DNA from: Methylobacterium ajmalii
GTDB taxonomy: Bacteria > Pseudomonadota > Alphaproteobacteria > Rhizobiales > Beijerinckiaceae
Assembly (NCBI RefSeq): GCF_016613415.1
Contig: NZ_JACWCT010000095.1
Location: forward strand, 1 to 50,369
Length of the DNA stretch: 50,369 nucleotides
Reading direction: 5' to 3'
Made by a program: the position numbers and the translations under genes. This document shows, piece by piece, positions 1 through 8,944 of this stretch; position 1 is the first letter of the stretch; each line of letters begins with the position of its first letter. The notes beneath the pieces are model-generated. The model was given only the letters and a program-made list of their open reading frames with translations, made no database searches and was not told the origin of the DNA.

Positions 1-324
1 GCGCCGGCCTGCGCGTCGGGCGGCACCCCGGCGCAGGGCGACGCGCCGCGCCTCGCCGCCGCCTTCGCGGCTCTCGCCCGGGAGGGCGCCACCGCCCACG
101 TCTCCGGCTGCCCGAAGGGCTGCGCCCATCCCGGCCCTGCGGCGCTGACCCTGGTCGGGCGGCCCGACGGCCGCTACGGGGTGGTGCTGGACGGCCATGC
201 CGGGAGCGACCCCGATCGCGTCCTGACTTTCGGTGCCGTGCTGGAGCGGCTAGAGAGCCTTCGCGAATTGTCCAGCCCACAGGCCGAGTCCGGCCTCAGA
301 GACGCCTTCCGGGAGCCCGCATGA
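1..324 (+). CDS. cobG: CobG, precorrin-3B synthase (C-terminal part; 5' end outside window)
   Basis: Only the last 107 codons are present; the frame is open from base 1 to the TGA at 322-324. CobG is the oxygen-dependent monooxygenase of aerobic B12 synthesis that makes precorrin-3B from precorrin-3A, using a sirohaem and a [4Fe-4S] cluster. The fragment shows the nitrite/sulfite-reductase-type cysteines expected for that centre: ACASGG near the left edge and SGCPKGCAHPG about 35 residues on. After these the tail is short, as in the family. The stop overlaps the cobH start (ATGA). The following cobH, cobI and cobJ support the assignment and place the cell on the aerobic route. The 5' end and any cobalamin riboswitch would lie to the left of the window. 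Confidence 0.9.
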   Translation, partial: APACASGGTPAQGDAPRLAAAFAALAREGATAHVSGCPKGCAHPGPAALTLVGRPDGRYGVVLDGHAGSDPDRVLTFGAVLERLESLRELSSPQAESGLRDAFREPA

Positions 325-953
325 CCCCGCGCCTCGACTACATCCGCGACGGCGCCGCCATCTACGCGCGCTCCTTCGCGATGATCCGCGCCGAATCCGA
401 CCTCAGCCGCTTCCACGGCGCCGCCGAGCGGGTGGCGGTGCGGATGATCCATGCCTGCGGCATGACCGACCTGCCGGCCGACATCGATCTGTCGCCGGAT
501 TTCGCCGACGCCGCCGAGGGCGCTTTGCGCCGCGGCGCCCCGATCCTGTGCGACGTCCGCATGGTCGCCGACGGCGTCACCCGGGCCCGTCTGCCGGCCG
601 GCAACGAGGTGATCTGCACCCTGTCCGACCCGCGGGTGCCGGACCTCGCCAAGACCCTCGACACCACCCGGAGCGCCGCCGCGATGGAGTTGTGGCGCGA
701 CCGGCTCGCCGGGTCGATCGTCGCCGTCGGCAACGCGCCGACCGCGCTGTTTCGCCTGCTCGAGATGCTGGACGAGGGCGTGGCGCCGCCCGCCGCGGTG
801 ATCGGCATCCCGGTCGGCTTCGTCGGCGCCGCCGAATCGAAGGATGCGCTCGCCGCGGACGGGCGCGTGCCCTTCCTGGTGGTGCGCGGCCGGCGCGGCG
901 GCAGCGCCATGGCGGCGGCGGCCGTCAACGCGCTCGCCAACGAGGTCGAGTGA
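321..953 (+). CDS. cobH: CobH, precorrin-8X methylmutase
   Basis: This 210-residue protein has the usual length for CobH/CbiC, which moves the C11 methyl group to C12 and turns precorrin-8X into hydrogenobyrinic acid. The conserved RMIHACGM segment is present; its histidine at residue 44 matches the catalytic histidine of the family. Downstream are the expected CDVRMVADGV and NAPTALFRLLE segments and a Gly-rich VIGIPVGFVGA stretch. It starts at the ATG that overlaps the cobG stop (ATGA) and ends in TGATG with cobI, so translational coupling is likely. The enzyme is cytoplasmic. The assignment is firm from sequence and neighbours. Confidence 0.96.
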   Translation: MTPRLDYIRDGAAIYARSFAMIRAESDLSRFHGAAERVAVRMIHACGMTDLPADIDLSPDFADAAEGALRRGAPILCDVRMVADGVTRARLPAGNEVICTLSDPRVPDLAKTLDTTRSAAAMELWRDRLAGSIVAVGNAPTALFRLLEMLDEGVAPPAAVIGIPVGFVGAAESKDALAADGRVPFLVVRGRRGGSAMAAAAVNALANEVE

Positions 954-1744
954 TGGACGGCCCGTCCGATTTCCCCAAGGCCGACCCGGCCGAGATCCCG
1001 TCCGCCCCGCCCGCGGCCGTCACCGGCACGCTCTACGGCGTCGGCATGGGGCCGGGCGACCCGGACTACCTCACCGTGCGGGCGGTGCGGGTGCTGGAGC
1101 GCGCCCACCACCTCGTGCATTTCTGCAAGGCGGGCAAGCGCGGCAACGCCCGCACCATCGCCGACGCGGTGGTGCACGACGCGGCCCGCGAATGGCCGCT
1201 GCCCTACCCCTACACCACCGAACTGCACCCCGAGGATCCGGCCTACGTGGCGGCGCTCGCGGCGTTCTACGACGAGGCGGCAGACGACCTCGCCGCGGTG
1301 CTGGCGGCGGGCCGCGACGTGGCGATCCTGTCGGAGGGCGATCCCTTCTTCTACGGCTCGTTCATGCATCTGTGGCGCCGCCTGAAGGACCGGTTTCCGG
1401 TCGAGGTGGTGCCGGGCGTCACCGGCATGTCTGGCTGCTGGACCCGGGCCAACACCCCGATCACCTGGGGCGACGACGTGCTGACCGTGCTCCCCGCCAC
1501 CCTGCCGCACGCGACGCTGGTGGCGCGGCTGAAGACCACCGACGCCGCCGTGGTGATGAAGCTCGGCCGCCATCTGCCCAAGGTGCGCGCGGCTTTGGCC
1601 GAGGCCGGGCTGATCGACCGCGCGGTCTATGTCGAGCGCGGCACCATGGCGGGGGAGAGCGTGACGCCGCTCGGCCAGAAGCCGGACGACGCCGCGCCCT
1701 ACTTCTCGATGGTGCTGGTACCGGGCGAGGGCCGCCGGCCGTGA
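953..1744 (+). CDS. cobI: CobI, precorrin-2 C20-methyltransferase
   Basis: CobI methylates C20 of precorrin-2 with S-adenosylmethionine to give precorrin-3A. The 263-residue protein is a class III (tetrapyrrole) methylase: the N-terminal YGVGMGPGDPDYLTVRA glycine loop begins near residue 25, LSEGDPFFYGSFMHLW lies near residue 125, and the PGVTGMSGCW segment follows. The first 22 residues are a poorly conserved Pro/Ala-rich extension. The start codon overlaps the cobH stop (TGATG) and the 3' end overlaps the cobJ GTG by four bases. The GDPFFYG motif and the large C-terminal half separate it from CobJ and CobM, which share the fold. Confidence 0.94.
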   Translation: MDGPSDFPKADPAEIPSAPPAAVTGTLYGVGMGPGDPDYLTVRAVRVLERAHHLVHFCKAGKRGNARTIADAVVHDAAREWPLPYPYTTELHPEDPAYVAALAAFYDEAADDLAAVLAAGRDVAILSEGDPFFYGSFMHLWRRLKDRFPVEVVPGVTGMSGCWTRANTPITWGDDVLTVLPATLPHATLVARLKTTDAAVVMKLGRHLPKVRAALAEAGLIDRAVYVERGTMAGESVTPLGQKPDDAAPYFSMVLVPGEGRRP

Positions 1745-2496
1745 ACGGCTCCGTCACGGTGATCGGCCTCGGGCCGGGCGATCCGCGCTACCTCACGCCC
1801 GCCGCGCAAGCGGCGCTCGACGCGGCGCAGGACCTCATCGGCTATTTTCCCTACGTCGCCCGGGTGCCGGAGCGGCCGGGGCTGACGCGCCACGCCAGCG
1901 ACAACCGGGTCGAGGTCGACCGGGCCCGCCACGCCCTCGAGCTCGCCGCCGCCGGCCGCCGGGTCGCGGTGGTGTCGGGGGGCGATCCGGGCGTCTTCGC
2001 CATGGCGGCGGCTTTGTTCGAGGCGCTGGAGGCGGGCGATCCGGCCTGGCGCGCGCTGTCCATCACGGTCGAGCCCGGCATCACCGCGATGCTGGCGGCG
2101 GCGGCGCGGATCGGTGCGCCGCTCGGCGGCGATTTCTGCGCCCTCTCGCTGTCCGACAACCTGAAGCCCTGGGAGGTCATCACCGCCCGGCTCGAAGCCG
2201 TGCTGACCGCCGACCTGGTGATCGCGCTCTACAACCCGATCTCCCGGGCCCGGCCCTGGCAGCTCGGCGCGGCGCTGGCGCTCGCCGCCGAGCACCGCGC
2301 GCCCGAGACCCCGGTGATCTTCGCCCGCGCCGTCGGCCGGCCGGACGAGGCGATCCGGATCCTGACGCTGGCCGAGGCCCGCGAGGCCTCCGCCGACATG
2401 GCGACGCTGGTGATGATCGGCGCGAGCGCGACCCGGCTGATCCCGCGGGAGGGCGCGGCGCCCTTCGTCTACACCCCGCGCTCGGTCGCCCGATGA
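1741..2496 (+). CDS. cobJ: CobJ, precorrin-3B C17-methyltransferase
   Basis: This tetrapyrrole methylase methylates C17 of precorrin-3B with ring contraction to precorrin-4. The 251-residue protein starts with a GTG inside the cobI stop (GTGA). It carries TVIGLGPGDPRYLTPAA at the N terminus, the VSGGDPGVFAMAAAL loop near residue 78, and the LYNPISRARPWQL segment near residue 163 that is typical of CobJ/CbiH. The last 28 bases overlap the 3' end of cobK on the opposite strand. Length and motif order are normal for a stand-alone CobJ, with no fused domain. Confidence 0.95.
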   Translation: MNGSVTVIGLGPGDPRYLTPAAQAALDAAQDLIGYFPYVARVPERPGLTRHASDNRVEVDRARHALELAAAGRRVAVVSGGDPGVFAMAAALFEALEAGDPAWRALSITVEPGITAMLAAAARIGAPLGGDFCALSLSDNLKPWEVITARLEAVLTADLVIALYNPISRARPWQLGAALALAAEHRAPETPVIFARAVGRPDEAIRILTLAEAREASADMATLVMIGASATRLIPREGAAPFVYTPRSVAR

Positions 2497-3224
2497 ACGT
2501 CGAGCCAGCCCAGCACGTCGTCGATCCGCGAGACCTGCGCCACCTCCGGCAGCGCGGGCTGGCGCACGATCACCACCGGCAGGCCGAGGCTGCGGGCCGC
2601 CGCGATCTTGCCGTAGGTCGCCGCCCCGCCGGAATTCTTGGTCGCCAGGATTTCGACGCCGTGGGCGCGCATCAGGGCGGCCTCGTCCTCGGCGCCGAAG
2701 GGCCCGCGGGCCTCGATCGCCGTCACGTCGATCCCGGGCAGCGCGTCGCCGACAGGCTCGATGGTGCGCACGAGGTAGCGGTGCTGGGGGGCGGCCGCGA
2801 AGGCGGCGAGTTCGAGGCGCCCGACCGTCAGGAACACCCTTTTCGGCACCTCGCCGAGCGCCGGCACGGCGTCGGGCACCGAATCGACCTCGCGCCAGTC
2901 GTCGCCGGGCGCGCGGGCCCAGGCCGGGCGCCGCACGGCGAGGAGCGGCACGCCGGCCTCGCGGCTCGCCGCCGCGGCGTTGCGCGAGATGAGTCTGGCG
3001 AAGGGATGCGTGGCATCGATCAAAGCCGCGATGCGGTGCTCGCGGAGATGAGCCGCCAGTCCTTCCGCTCCGCCGAATCCGCCGATGCGGGTGCGCACCG
3101 GCAGGGCGATGGGCGCCGTGGTGCGCCCGGCGAGCGACAGGGTGACGTCGTGGTCCGGCCGGTCGGCGAGCCGCCGCACCAGCGCGGCGGCCTCGGTGGT
3201 GCCGCCCAGGATGAGAATGCGCAT
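2469..3224 (-). CDS. cobK: CobK, precorrin-6A reductase
   Basis: CobK reduces precorrin-6A to precorrin-6B (the dihydro form) with NADPH. The 251-residue product starts MRILILGGTTEAAAL, the nucleotide-binding start of CobK/CbiJ, and contains the family segments ALIDATHPFARLISRNA near residue 70, KRVFLTVGR near 130 and ILATKNSGGAATYGKI near 198. It lies on the opposite strand inside an otherwise plus-strand cluster. The 3' end overlaps cobJ by 28 bases, and its ATG overlaps a possible ATG of cobL within the shared bases CATG, so the two genes are divergent with little or no spacer. The reading frame stays open upstream of this ATG, but homology begins here. Confidence 0.93.
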   Translation of the reverse strand: MRILILGGTTEAAALVRRLADRPDHDVTLSLAGRTTAPIALPVRTRIGGFGGAEGLAAHLREHRIAALIDATHPFARLISRNAAAASREAGVPLLAVRRPAWARAPGDDWREVDSVPDAVPALGEVPKRVFLTVGRLELAAFAAAPQHRYLVRTIEPVGDALPGIDVTAIEARGPFGAEDEAALMRAHGVEILATKNSGGAATYGKIAAARSLGLPVVIVRQPALPEVAQVSRIDDVLGWLDVHRATERGV

Positions 3225-3252
3225 GGCCGCCTTGTCGCCTGAGGTTCTCCCC

Positions 3253-4467
3253 GTGTCGAGCGTCGCTCCCTGGCTCGCCGTCGTCGGCATCGGCGAGGAC
3301 GGGCGGGCCGGCCTGTCGCCGGCCGCGAGCGCCGCCCTCGATGGCGCCGGGCTCGTGATCGGCGGGCGACGCCACCTGGAACTGGCCGGCCCGCTCTCCG
3401 CCGAGACCCTGGCCTGGCCGAGCCCGCTCTCGGACGCATACCCGGCGATCCTCGCCCGGCGCGGGCAGCCGACCTGCGTGCTCGCCACCGGCGACCCGTT
3501 CCATTACGGCGTCGGCGCCGAGCTCGCCCGATTGGTGCCGGCCGGCGAGATCGTCGCCTATCCCCAGCCCTCGGCCTTCAGCCTCGCCGCCGCCCGCCTC
3601 GGCTGGCCGCTCGCCGAGGTGGCCTGCCTGACCCTGCACGGGCGGGCGCTGGAACGGGTGATCCCCCATCTCCAGCCCGGCGCCCGGCTCCTCGTCCTGT
3701 CCTGGGACGGCTCCACACCGAAAAAACTCGCGGCGCTGATGAGCGAGCGCGGCTTTGCCCGCTCGCGCCTCACCGTGCTCGAAGCGATGGGCGGGCCGCG
3801 GGAGCGCCGCCGCACCGGCCTCGCGGCGACGTTCTCTCAGGACGAGATCGACCCGCTCAACACGATCGCGGTCGAGGTCGTGGCCGAGCCGGACGCCCGG
3901 GTGATCCCGCTCAGCCCCGGCCTCGACGACGCCTGGTTCGAGAGCGACGGCCAGCTCACCAAGGCGGAGATCCGCGCCGTCACCCTGTCGGCCCTGCGCC
4001 CCCGCGCCGGCCAGCTGCTGTGGGATGTCGGCGCCGGCTCGGGCTCGATCGGCATCGAGTGGTGCCTGCGCCATCCGGCGAACCGCGCCGTCGCGATCGA
4101 GGCGCGCGAGGAGCGCGCCGGCCGCATCCGCCGCAACGCGCGCGCCCTCGGCGTGCCAGACCTCCAGGTCGTGGTCGGCCGCGCCCCGGACAGCCTCGCC
4201 GGGCTGCCGGCGCCGGACACCGCCTTCATCGGCGGCGGCGTCTCCGATCCGGCCCTGGTCGCGGCGGTGCTCGCCGCCCTGCCCCGCGGCGGGCGCCTCG
4301 TCGCCAACGCGGTGACGCTGGAGAGCGAGGCCCTGCTGCTGCGCTGCCACGCCGAGCATGGCGGCACCCTGCGGCGCCTCTCGATCGCCCGGGCCGAGCC
4401 GGTCGGCCACCTCACCGGGTGGCGCACCGCGATGCCGGTGACGCAATGGGCGCTGGCAAAGCCGTGA
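3253..4467 (+). CDS. cobL: CobL, precorrin-6Y C5,15-methyltransferase (decarboxylating)
   Basis: CobL methylates C5 and C15 and removes the C12 acetate carboxyl, converting precorrin-6B to precorrin-8X. The 404-residue protein is the usual fusion. Residues 1 to about 200 are a CbiE-like tetrapyrrole methylase ([20 protein letters not shown]). Residues from about 215 are a CbiT-like Rossmann methylase ([29 protein letters not shown]). The GTG at 3253 was chosen because TGAGG lies 8 bases upstream and homology begins right after it. ATG codons at 3211, 3217 and 3223 are in frame and would add 10 to 14 residues. The stop overlaps the cobE start (TGATG). Confidence 0.93.
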   Translation: MSSVAPWLAVVGIGEDGRAGLSPAASAALDGAGLVIGGRRHLELAGPLSAETLAWPSPLSDAYPAILARRGQPTCVLATGDPFHYGVGAELARLVPAGEIVAYPQPSAFSLAAARLGWPLAEVACLTLHGRALERVIPHLQPGARLLVLSWDGSTPKKLAALMSERGFARSRLTVLEAMGGPRERRRTGLAATFSQDEIDPLNTIAVEVVAEPDARVIPLSPGLDDAWFESDGQLTKAEIRAVTLSALRPRAGQLLWDVGAGSGSIGIEWCLRHPANRAVAIEAREERAGRIRRNARALGVPDLQVVVGRAPDSLAGLPAPDTAFIGGGVSDPALVAAVLAALPRGGRLVANAVTLESEALLLRCHAEHGGTLRRLSIARAEPVGHLTGWRTAMPVTQWALAKP

Positions 4468-4955
4468 TGGCCCCCATCCTGCACGCCCGGGTGCCGGGCT
4501 CGGCCCCGCCGCCCGCGATCCAGCACGGCCCCGGCCGCACGCCCGCTCCCGCGACGCCGCGCGCCCTCGTCGCGGGAATCGGCTTTCGCCACGCCACCAC
4601 GGCGGACGAGATCCTGTCCCTGCTGGCCGAGGGCCTGCGCCAGGCCGATCGCCCCGGGGCGCACCTCGCGGCGCTGGCCACCGCCGAGGACCGGGCCGAC
4701 GATCCGGCGATCCGGGCCGCGGCCGAGACCCTCGGCGTGCCCCTCGTCGCGATCGGGGTCGAAGCCCTGCGCGAGGCCGGCCGGCGGGTCGTCACCCGCT
4801 CGGTCCGCATCGAGGCCCTGCGCGGCGTCGGCTCGCTCGCCGAAGCCGCGGCCCTCGCGGCGGCCGGGCCCGAGGGCCGCCTCGTCCTGCCCCGCATCGC
4901 CTCGGCGGGCGCCACCTGCGCGCTCGCCGCCAGCGGAGACGCCCTTTCGTCATGA
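4467..4955 (+). CDS. cobE: CobE, cobalamin biosynthesis protein (CbiG C-terminal-like)
   Basis: The 162-residue product has the CobE/CbiG C-terminal domain: [17 protein letters not shown] near residue 33, [13 protein letters not shown], the [17 protein letters not shown] segment, and a C-terminal run with [12 protein letters not shown] and an alanine-rich end. In the anaerobic route the related CbiG opens the ring-A lactone and releases the two-carbon fragment; the exact job of CobE in the aerobic route is not settled. The first 30 residues are a Pro/Ala-rich extension. The start overlaps the cobL stop (TGATG) and the stop overlaps the cobM start (ATGA). Its role matters here because CbiD, not CobF, is the C1-methylase in this cluster. 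Confidence 0.88.
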   Translation: MAPILHARVPGSAPPPAIQHGPGRTPAPATPRALVAGIGFRHATTADEILSLLAEGLRQADRPGAHLAALATAEDRADDPAIRAAAETLGVPLVAIGVEALREAGRRVVTRSVRIEALRGVGSLAEAAALAAAGPEGRLVLPRIASAGATCALAASGDALSS

Positions 4956-5740
4956 TCCACTTCATCGGCGCCGGCCCCGGGGCCGCCGACCTCATCACCG
5001 TGCGCGGGCGCGACCTCATCGCCCGCTGCCCTGTCTGCCTGCATGCCGGCTCGCTGGTGGCACCGGAGATCCTGTCCTGGTGTCCGCCCGGCGCGCGGAT
5101 CGTCGACACCGCCCCCCTGTCGCTCGACGCGATCATCGACGAGATGGCGGCGGCGCACGCGTCCGGCCGCGAGGTGGCGCGGCTGCATTCCGGCGACCTC
5201 TCAATCTGGAGCGCGGTGGCCGAGCAGACCCGCCGCCTCGACCGGCTCGGCATCCCCTACGACCTCACTCCCGGCGTCCCCTCCTTCGCCGCCGCCGCCT
5301 CGGTGCTCGGCCGCGAGCTGACGGTGCCGGAACTGGCCCAATCGGTGGTGCTCACCCGCACCAGCGGCCGCGCCTCGGCGATGCCCGACACGGAACGCCT
5401 CGCCGCCTTCGCGGCGACCCGGGCGACGCTGGCGATCCACCTCTCCATCCACGTCGTCGCGACGGTCGCGGCCGAGCTGATCCCGCATTACGGGCCGGAC
5501 TGCCCGGCCGCCGTGGTCTTCCGCGCCACCTGGCCGGACGAGCGGGTCTTGCGCGGCACCCTGTCCACCATCGCCGATCAGGTCGCGGCGGCGGGACTGG
5601 AGCGCACGGCGCTGATCCTGGTCGGCCCGGCGCTCGGGGCGACGGAGTTCCGCGAGAGCGCGCTCTATGCGGTGGATTACGACCGGCGGTTCAGGACGGG
5701 CGGCGCCGTGACGGTACCCACCGGCCCTCGGTCGGCTTGA
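4952..5740 (+). CDS. cobM: CobM, precorrin-4 C11-methyltransferase
   Basis: CobM methylates C11 of precorrin-4 to give precorrin-5. The 262-residue tetrapyrrole methylase begins [18 protein letters not shown]. It has the CobM/CbiF signatures [13 protein letters not shown] near residue 30, [12 protein letters not shown] near 75, [14 protein letters not shown] near 103 and [14 protein letters not shown] near 130. The ATG overlaps the cobE stop, and this is the last gene of the plus-strand run that starts upstream of the window. The tail beyond residue 245 is unconserved. A 61-base gap separates it from the acetyltransferase gene. Confidence 0.95.
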   Translation: MIHFIGAGPGAADLITVRGRDLIARCPVCLHAGSLVAPEILSWCPPGARIVDTAPLSLDAIIDEMAAAHASGREVARLHSGDLSIWSAVAEQTRRLDRLGIPYDLTPGVPSFAAAASVLGRELTVPELAQSVVLTRTSGRASAMPDTERLAAFAATRATLAIHLSIHVVATVAAELIPHYGPDCPAAVVFRATWPDERVLRGTLSTIADQVAAAGLERTALILVGPALGATEFRESALYAVDYDRRFRTGGAVTVPTGPRSA

Positions 5741-5801
5741 CCCGGTTTCGCGACGGTTCCCGGCCGTTGCGGGTTTTGCACGCCGTCGGTGGAGTTCATT
5801 C

Positions 5802-6347
5802 ATGCGGATGAGAATGGCCACCGACGCCGATGTAGCCGTGCTCGCCCGGATCCACACGGCGAGTTGGAGGGCCGCGTATCGCGGGATCCTCGATCCGGAC
5901 TTTCTTTCCGGTCCGATCGAGGAGGAGCGGCTGGAAGCATGGACCGGCCGCCTCGGGCCGCACCAGCCGCACGTGACCGCCCTCATCGCCGAGGACGTCG
6001 ACGGGCCGGTCGGCTTCGTCTGCGCGGTCGGGGCAGAGGACGAGCGCTGGGGAACGCTGATCGACAATCTCCATGTCCTCCCCACGGCGAAGGGGCGAGG
6101 CTTGGGGACGGATCTGCTCGGAGCCGCGGCCGACTGGTCCCTGCAAGGCTACCCCGATTCGGGGATCACCCTGTGGTGCTTCGAGCAGAACGAGCCGGCC
6201 CGTCGCTTCTACGAGCGGCGCGGAGGTGTCATCGTCGAGCGAAGCCGGCACTCCGTTCCCGGCGGTGGCGACCGGCCGGTGCTTCGCTATCATTGGCCCG
6301 ATCCCGCCTCCGCAATCGGCCTGCAACGCCTCGCCGATCGCCTCTGA
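5802..6347 (+). CDS. GNAT-family N-acetyltransferase
   Basis: The 181-residue protein fits a single GNAT domain. It opens with RMATDADVAVLARIHTASW and has a central strand and acetyl-CoA loop at LHVLPTAKGRGLGTDLL (near residue 90, Q/RxxGxG/A type). It then shows the LWCFEQNEPARRFYERRGG segment that ends most small-molecule GNATs. GGAG lies 7 bases before the ATG at 5802; in-frame ATGs at 5808 and 5814 are alternatives. The substrate cannot be told from sequence. It sits between cobM and cbiD, but there is no direct sign of a role in B12 synthesis; it may be a passenger. Confidence 0.88.
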   Translation: MRMRMATDADVAVLARIHTASWRAAYRGILDPDFLSGPIEEERLEAWTGRLGPHQPHVTALIAEDVDGPVGFVCAVGAEDERWGTLIDNLHVLPTAKGRGLGTDLLGAAADWSLQGYPDSGITLWCFEQNEPARRFYERRGGVIVERSRHSVPGGGDRPVLRYHWPDPASAIGLQRLADRL

Positions 6348-6417
6348 CGCCCACCGAGACGATCGGTTCGATTGGGACTCGGCGCCGACTGTCCCAATAG
6401 TTGGCCTGCGACGCCCC

Positions 6418-7521
6418 TCACCCCACCGGATGGAACGGCGCCCGCCCGACCAGCCCGCCCTCCCGGTCGAACACCACCACCTCGAGCGAGCTGCCCGAGC
6501 CTGCCAATGCCCGCGCGGCGGTGGCCCAGGCGTAGCGGGCGACGAGGTCGGCGAGCGGCAGGGCGCTGCCTTGCGCGAGCCGCAGCACCTCGAGGGCGGT
6601 GTTGGCGCCTGCCGCCCGGCGGGCGAGGTCGGGGGCGCCCCCGGCCTCGACGACCCGCTCCGACAACCAAGCGAGGTCGACCGGGCCGGAGCGCGAATGC
6701 AGGTCGAGGAGGCCGTGGCCGAGTTTCGCCATCTTGGCGATGCCGCCCGCCACCGTGACCCGCGGCACCGGGTGGCGGCGCAGGTATTTCAGCATCCCGC
6801 CGGCGAAGTCGCCCATGTCGATCAGCGCCTGGGGGGGCAGGCCGTGCAGGCGCGCCACCGCCTCCTCCGAGGTCGAGCCGGTGGCGCCGGCGACGTGGTC
6901 GAGGGCGCCGGCCCGGGCGACGTCGACGCCGCGATGGATCGAATCGATCCAGGCGGCGCAGGAATACGGCACCACCACCCCGGTCGTGCCGAGCACCGAC
7001 AGGCCGCCGAGGATGCCGAGCCGCGGGTTGAGGGTCTTCTGGGCCAGGGCCTCGCCGCCGGGGATCGACACCTCGACCACCACGTCGGGCGGTCCGCCGA
7101 GGCCGGCGGCGGCCTCGGCGATCGCGGCGGCGATCATCCGGCGGGGGGCCGGGTTGATCGCCGGCTCGCCGACCGGCAGCGGCAGCCCGGCTCGGGTCAC
7201 GGTGCCGACGCCGGGCCCGGCCCGGAACGCGATGCCGGAGCCCGGCGGCCCCTTTCGGACCGTCGCCAGGACCAGGACCCCGTGGGTCACGTCGGGATCG
7301 TCGCCGGCATCCTTCACGACGCCGGCGAAGGCCCCGCCATCGACCAGCCCGCTCCGTGCCAGGGCGAAGGTCGGACGGGCGCCGCTCGGCAGCGGGATCT
7401 CGACCGGATCCGGGACGAGGCCGGTGACGAGGCCGGCATAGGCCGCCTTGGCGGCGGCCGCCGCGCAGGCGCCCGTGGTCCAGCCGCGGCGCAGGGTCTC
7501 CCGAGGTCGTGTCGCATCCAT
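6418..7521 (-). CDS. cbiD: CbiD, cobalt-precorrin-5B C1-methyltransferase
   Basis: CbiD adds the C1 methyl group in the anaerobic B12 pathway. The 367-residue product starts MDATRPRETLRRGWTTGACA and continues into an alanine/lysine helix, the hallmark N terminus of CbiD. It also has the RAGPGVGTVTRAGLPLPVGEPAINP stretch (near residue 90), a long NPRLGILGGLSVLGTTGVV segment (near 165) and the LHGLPPQALIDMGDFAGGML segment (near 230). The frame is open further upstream, but the ATG at 7521 precedes the conserved start. It replaces CobF, which would be expected beside cobG and was not seen in the window. It is divergent from cobB with a 55-base spacer. Confidence 0.93.
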   Translation of the reverse strand: MDATRPRETLRRGWTTGACAAAAAKAAYAGLVTGLVPDPVEIPLPSGARPTFALARSGLVDGGAFAGVVKDAGDDPDVTHGVLVLATVRKGPPGSGIAFRAGPGVGTVTRAGLPLPVGEPAINPAPRRMIAAAIAEAAAGLGGPPDVVVEVSIPGGEALAQKTLNPRLGILGGLSVLGTTGVVVPYSCAAWIDSIHRGVDVARAGALDHVAGATGSTSEEAVARLHGLPPQALIDMGDFAGGMLKYLRRHPVPRVTVAGGIAKMAKLGHGLLDLHSRSGPVDLAWLSERVVEAGGAPDLARRAAGANTALEVLRLAQGSALPLADLVARYAWATAARALAGSGSSLEVVVFDREGGLVGRAPFHPVG

Positions 7522-7576
7522 GCGGCGTGGTATCACCCCGCGGCGGCGCGGTGAATGCGCGCCGCGCGCTCGACAG

Positions 7577-8914
7577 ATGGACGCCTTCGTGACCGTACGC
7601 CCCGCCCGTGGCCTTCTCGTCGCCGCCGCCCGCTCCGGGTCCGGCAAGACCACCGTGACCCTCGCCCTGCTGCGAGCCCTGCGCCGGCGCGGGCTGGCGG
7701 TGGCCGGGGCGAAATGCGGGCCGGACTACATCGACCCCGCCTTCCACGCCGCCGCGACGGGGCGACCGAGCTACAACCTCGACAGCTTCGCCATGGACGG
7801 CGCCCTCCTCGACGCGGTGGCGGGCCGGGCCGGCGAGGCGGCCGAGCTGGTCCTGGCCGAGGGCTCGATGGGGCTGTTCGACGGCGTCGTGGCGGAAGAG
7901 GGCCGCAGCGGCGCCAATGCCGACATCGCGGCCCGCTACGGCTGGCCGGTGGTGCTGGTGCTCGACGTCTCGGGGGCGGCGCAATCGGCCGCCGCGACGG
8001 CGCTCGGGGTGCGGGCCTACGACCCGCGCCTGCATCTGGCCGGGGTGATCCTCAACAAGGTCGCGAGCCCGCGCCACCGCCGCCTCGTCGAGGTCGGCCT
8101 CGCCCGGATCGGCGTTCGGGTCCTCGGCGCCGTGCCGCGGGAGGCGTCCCTGGTGCTGCCGGAGCGCCATCTCGGCCTGATCCAGGCCGGCGAGACCGAG
8201 GATCTGGAGGCCCGCCTCGACCGCCTGGCCGAGCTGGCCGAGGCCTCGATCGACATCGACGCGGTGGTGGCCGCCGCCGGCGGGCGGGTGCCCGACCCCG
8301 CGACCGGCATCCTGCCGCCGCCGCCCGGGCAGCGCATCGCGGTCGCGCGCGACGCCGCGTTCTCGTTCGTCTACCCGCATCTGGAGGCCGGCTGGCGCGC
8401 GGCCGGGGCCGAGATCGTGCCGTTCTCGCCGCTCGCCGACGAGGCGCCGCCGGCCGGCTGCGACGCCTGCTGGCTGCCCGGGGGCTACCCCGAATTGCAT
8501 GCCGGGCGCATCGCCGCGGCGTCCCGCTTCCTCGACGGGCTGCACACCTTCGCCGGGACGCGGCCGGTCCACGGCGAGTGCGGCGGCTACATGGTGCTGG
8601 GCGAGAGCCTGGAGGATGCCGAGGGGACGACCCACCGCATGGCCGGGCTCCTGCCGGTGGCGACGTCCTACGCGCGGCGGCGCCTGCACCTCGGCTACCG
8701 GATCGCCACGCTCCTCGGAGCGGGCTCCCTCGGCACGACCGGCCAGGGCCTCGTCGGTCATGAATTCCACTACGCGAGCGAACTCACGCCGCCGCCGGGG
8801 ACCGACGAGGCCCTGGCCGAGGTCACGGATGCGGAGGGGCGCCCCCTGGGGCTCGCCGGGCACCGGCGCGGCCGGGTCAGCGGCAGCTTCTTCCACCTCG
8901 TCGGGCTGCGCTGA
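7577..8914 (+). CDS. cobB: CobB, (hydrogeno)cobyrinic acid a,c-diamide synthase
   Basis: CobB amidates the a and c carboxylates of hydrogenobyrinic acid with glutamine and ATP. The 445-residue protein has the CobB/CbiA architecture. An N-terminal ATP-binding domain carries the P-loop-like AARSGSGKTT (residues 14-23) followed by KCGPDYIDPAFH. A C-terminal type 1 glutamine amidotransferase domain carries VHGECGGYMVLG, with the nucleophile cysteine at residue 335, and GHEFHYA near 394-400. The ATG at 7577 sits 20 residues before the P-loop's end; a GTG at 7589 is possible. It is divergent from cbiD, so the 7522-7576 spacer must hold both promoters. Confidence 0.94.
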   Translation: MDAFVTVRPARGLLVAAARSGSGKTTVTLALLRALRRRGLAVAGAKCGPDYIDPAFHAAATGRPSYNLDSFAMDGALLDAVAGRAGEAAELVLAEGSMGLFDGVVAEEGRSGANADIAARYGWPVVLVLDVSGAAQSAAATALGVRAYDPRLHLAGVILNKVASPRHRRLVEVGLARIGVRVLGAVPREASLVLPERHLGLIQAGETEDLEARLDRLAELAEASIDIDAVVAAAGGRVPDPATGILPPPPGQRIAVARDAAFSFVYPHLEAGWRAAGAEIVPFSPLADEAPPAGCDACWLPGGYPELHAGRIAAASRFLDGLHTFAGTRPVHGECGGYMVLGESLEDAEGTTHRMAGLLPVATSYARRRLHLGYRIATLLGAGSLGTTGQGLVGHEFHYASELTPPPGTDEALAEVTDAEGRPLGLAGHRRGRVSGSFFHLVGLR

Positions 8915-8944
8915 CCGCGACCGGACGAGAGTGTCGGAGGCCGG

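Noticed and set aside
1699..4446. A 915-codon open frame on the minus strand across cobJ, cobK and cobL
   Set aside because: It is a by-product of high GC in third codon positions. Its translation is Arg/Gly/Ala-rich with no family pattern, and the real cob genes cover it fully.
7522..7576. Cobalamin riboswitch between cbiD and cobB
   Set aside because: The spacer is only 55 bases, too short for a riboswitch, and no B12-box-like sequence was seen.
6290..8896. An 868-codon open frame on the minus strand across cobB and cbiD
   Set aside because: It lies in the wrong frame relative to cbiD and opposite cobB, has low-complexity translation and no domain.
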